From an uncultured Ruminococcus sp. (GTDB lineage Bacteria; Bacillota; Clostridia; Oscillospirales; Acutalibacteraceae), in NCBI GenBank assembly GCA_905234015.1, contig CAJOFK010000012.1:1-33630 (forward strand): 33,630 bases of DNA, written 5' to 3'. A program made the translations under genes and the position numbers. The notes under the pieces are model-generated. The model was not told the DNA's origin. It ran no database searches and saw only the letters and a program-made list of their open reading frames with translations. Shown piece by piece: positions 31,861 to 33,630 of the stretch. How positions within the stretch are numbered: position 1 is the first letter of the stretch; the number at the start of each line of letters is the position of its first letter.

Positions 31861-31984
31861 CAGGAACTACCACGTCTGACGAGTAAAAAAAGAAGATGAA
31901 CGTATCCTCTCTATCCAAAACCTAACAGGACGCCGAACGTCCGGGGGATATCGACTTTAAACAGGAACTACCACGCATGACGTG
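31861..31984 (+). repeat. Direct repeat CAGGAACTACCACG-nn-TGACG, two copies 101 nt apart
   Basis: Copy 1 at 31861; copy 2 at 31962. The second copy can form the CCACG-CATGA-CGTGG hairpin. Confidence 0.85.
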
Positions 31985-32009
31985 GACACATAAAAAAGGA
32001 GGAAAATTA

Positions 32010-32717
32010 ATGGAAAGTATCAAAAAGTATATTGCCGAGTTTATCGGCACAGCCGTACTTGTAGTAGGAGGCTGCGGAACCGCTGTCGCGATTAACGCGG
32101 TTTCAACCTCGCACAGTACAGCTATCCCGAACAGCGGAACGATTATCGCGATTGCGCTGGCGTTCGGACTTTGTATCGTCGCTATGGCGTACTCAATCGG
32201 AAACGTATCCGGATGTCACATTAACCCCGCAGTTTCCCTCGGCCTTCTGATTAACGGAAAAATCAGCGCCAAGGATTTCGTGGGATATATCATCGCTCAG
32301 TTCTTGGGAGCAACCGCAGGCGCCGCAGGCTTATGGCTTGTATTCGGAAGCAACGAAAGCCTCGGAGCTAACGGCTACGGCGGCGGAGTAAGCGCTCTCG
32401 GAATCGGCGCTCTCGGAGCCGGAATCGTAGAGGTAGTTCTTACCTTTATCTTCGTACTTACCGTACTCGGCGTTACCTCAAAGGTTGAAAACGGCGCGGT
32501 TGCAGGCGTGGTTATCGCTTTAGCTCTCGTACTCGTTCACCTTATCGGTATTTCGTTTACCGGAACGTCCGTAAACCCCGCGAGAAGCTTCGGTCCCGCT
32601 GTTTTACAGGGCGGTATGGCTCTTCGTCAGCTCTATGTATTTATTATCGCACCGCTCGTAGGCGCTGCGATTGCAGGTATTGTGCATAAACTTCTTATCG
32701 CGAAGAAGGACGCATAA
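32010..32717 (+). CDS. MIP family channel (aquaporin/glycerol facilitator-like, AqpZ-like)
   Basis: Two NPA motifs (HINPAVSLG, VNPARSFGPA), six hydrophobic helices. ATG at 32010 preceded by AAAAAAGGAGG; track start 31977 is probably too early. Confidence 0.93.
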   Translation: MESIKKYIAEFIGTAVLVVGGCGTAVAINAVSTSHSTAIPNSGTIIAIALAFGLCIVAMAYSIGNVSGCHINPAVSLGLLINGKISAKDFVGYIIAQFLGATAGAAGLWLVFGSNESLGANGYGGGVSALGIGALGAGIVEVVLTFIFVLTVLGVTSKVENGAVAGVVIALALVLVHLIGISFTGTSVNPARSFGPAVLQGGMALRQLYVFIIAPLVGAAIAGIVHKLLIAKKDA

Positions 32718-32731
32718 AAACAGGATTAAAA

Positions 32732-32780
32732 AGGTCGGAAAGAAAAGCTTTAAGCAAGCAGTCTTTCCGACCTGATTTTT
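32732..32780. terminator. Bidirectional terminator between the aquaporin and the convergent lipoprotein gene
   Basis: AGGTCGGAAAGA(32732-32743)/TCTTTCCGACCT(32762-32773), flanked by an A-rich and a T-rich tract. Confidence 0.85.
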
Positions 32781-32789
32781 TTCATTATT

Positions 32790-33509
32790 TTACGGTTCAA
32801 ATCTCTTGAACTTGTTTCCTTCAAGGGTAAGCTTATCGTTTTTAACAGAATACGTTAAGTCAATTTTAACGTCGCCCGCATAATCGTATATCGCTCTTAT
32901 CTTGCCGTTTTCGGCGTTGTAGGTGTAGCAGGTTTCCATCGAGATGGTGTTGGAGTACATTATTCCGTCCGAGCCGAAGAAATAAATCTGCTTGCCCGAG
33001 CTTTTCCACCAGCCGAAAAGGTCTTTATCGAGCTTGGGGTTCTTTTTTGCTTTAGGCAGGAGGTTGTAATCCGCCTGTTTTTTAAGGACATATTTTGAAT
33101 CGTCCGACGTAAGAGTCAGCGTTTTGTTATCGGACGAAATCGTATAGCTGTAGGTTCCGTTAATTCCGAGGATAAACGCCGCGCCGAGGGTTTTGTTTTT
33201 TTCATCAAGCTCAAATTTAGTGAAATCAGCCTCGGTACCCATAACCATTTGAGCGTAGCCGTCATTTCTGAAAATATAGCTGACGGCTTTTATTCCGTCG
33301 ATTTTCCATGTGCCGTAAACCGGGCTTTTTCCGGTTGTAAAGCTGCCTAAATAATCCTTAAGCTCCGAGGAGGAGTATTTTACCGCCTCAGTCTGCGGCT
33401 CGGTAGCGGCGGCAGTAGGAGAGGGCTCGTTATTATTCGTGCAGCCTGAAAATACAGCAGAACAGAGTATTATCATCACCGCGAGTGAAATTGAAAGAAA
33501 TTTTTTCAT
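32790..33509 (-). CDS. Putative lipoprotein of unknown function
   Basis: MKKFLSISLAVMIILCSAVFSGC lipobox; upstream CGGAGGTTAATT. Confidence 0.75.
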   Translation of the reverse strand: MKKFLSISLAVMIILCSAVFSGCTNNNEPSPTAAATEPQTEAVKYSSSELKDYLGSFTTGKSPVYGTWKIDGIKAVSYIFRNDGYAQMVMGTEADFTKFELDEKNKTLGAAFILGINGTYSYTISSDNKTLTLTSDDSKYVLKKQADYNLLPKAKKNPKLDKDLFGWWKSSGKQIYFFGSDGIMYSNTISMETCYTYNAENGKIRAIYDYAGDVKIDLTYSVKNDKLTLEGNKFKRFEP

Positions 33510-33556
33510 AATTAACCTCCGAAAATCATATAACGTATTGTAAACTTAAATGAAAG

Positions 33557-33585
33557 TTGAGAACCTCTCAGCCATATGGTACAAT
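33557..33585 (+). promoter_or_regulatory. Sigma70-type promoter pointing off the right edge
   Basis: TTGAGA-17 nt-TACAAT. Confidence 0.5.
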
Positions 33586-33630
33586 GATTTCACCACAAAA
33601 ACAAAGTACTCCCAAAAAGGAAAGAGGTTC

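Overview
The window spans a chromosomal replication origin of a Clostridia-type Firmicute. It looks like Ruminococcus/Oscillospiraceae, and the large secreted genes recall R. bromii-type starch degraders; this taxonomy is an inference. Genes diverge from the dnaA/rpmH junction. The left arm (minus strand) carries dnaA, dnaN, an S4-domain gene, recF, remB (DUF370), two zinc-ribbon membrane proteins, gyrB, a YbgC-type thioesterase, gyrA, maf and a lipoprotein. It ends with two large secreted proteins. The right arm (plus strand) carries rpmH (TTG start, absent from the ORF track), rnpA, yidD, yidC, jag, mnmE, mnmG, rsmG, noc/parB-like, parA, parB, serS and an aquaporin-family channel, followed by a minus-strand lipoprotein. 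Two perfect parS sites and a candidate dnaA-dnaN oriC are visible. Most of the window is ordinary housekeeping sequence. The best non-routine candidates are: (1) a ~1900-aa secreted protein alternating four cohesin-like modules with four CBM26-like modules and ending in a dockerin; (2) an elaborate, apparently mutually exclusive or pseudoknotted inverted-repeat leader upstream of the 912-aa secreted protein, which could be a translational regulatory RNA or a MITE-like insertion between a Shine-Dalgarno and its start codon; (3) the divergent DnaA-box/DnaA-trio-like arrangement at oriC. No searches or folding programs were run.
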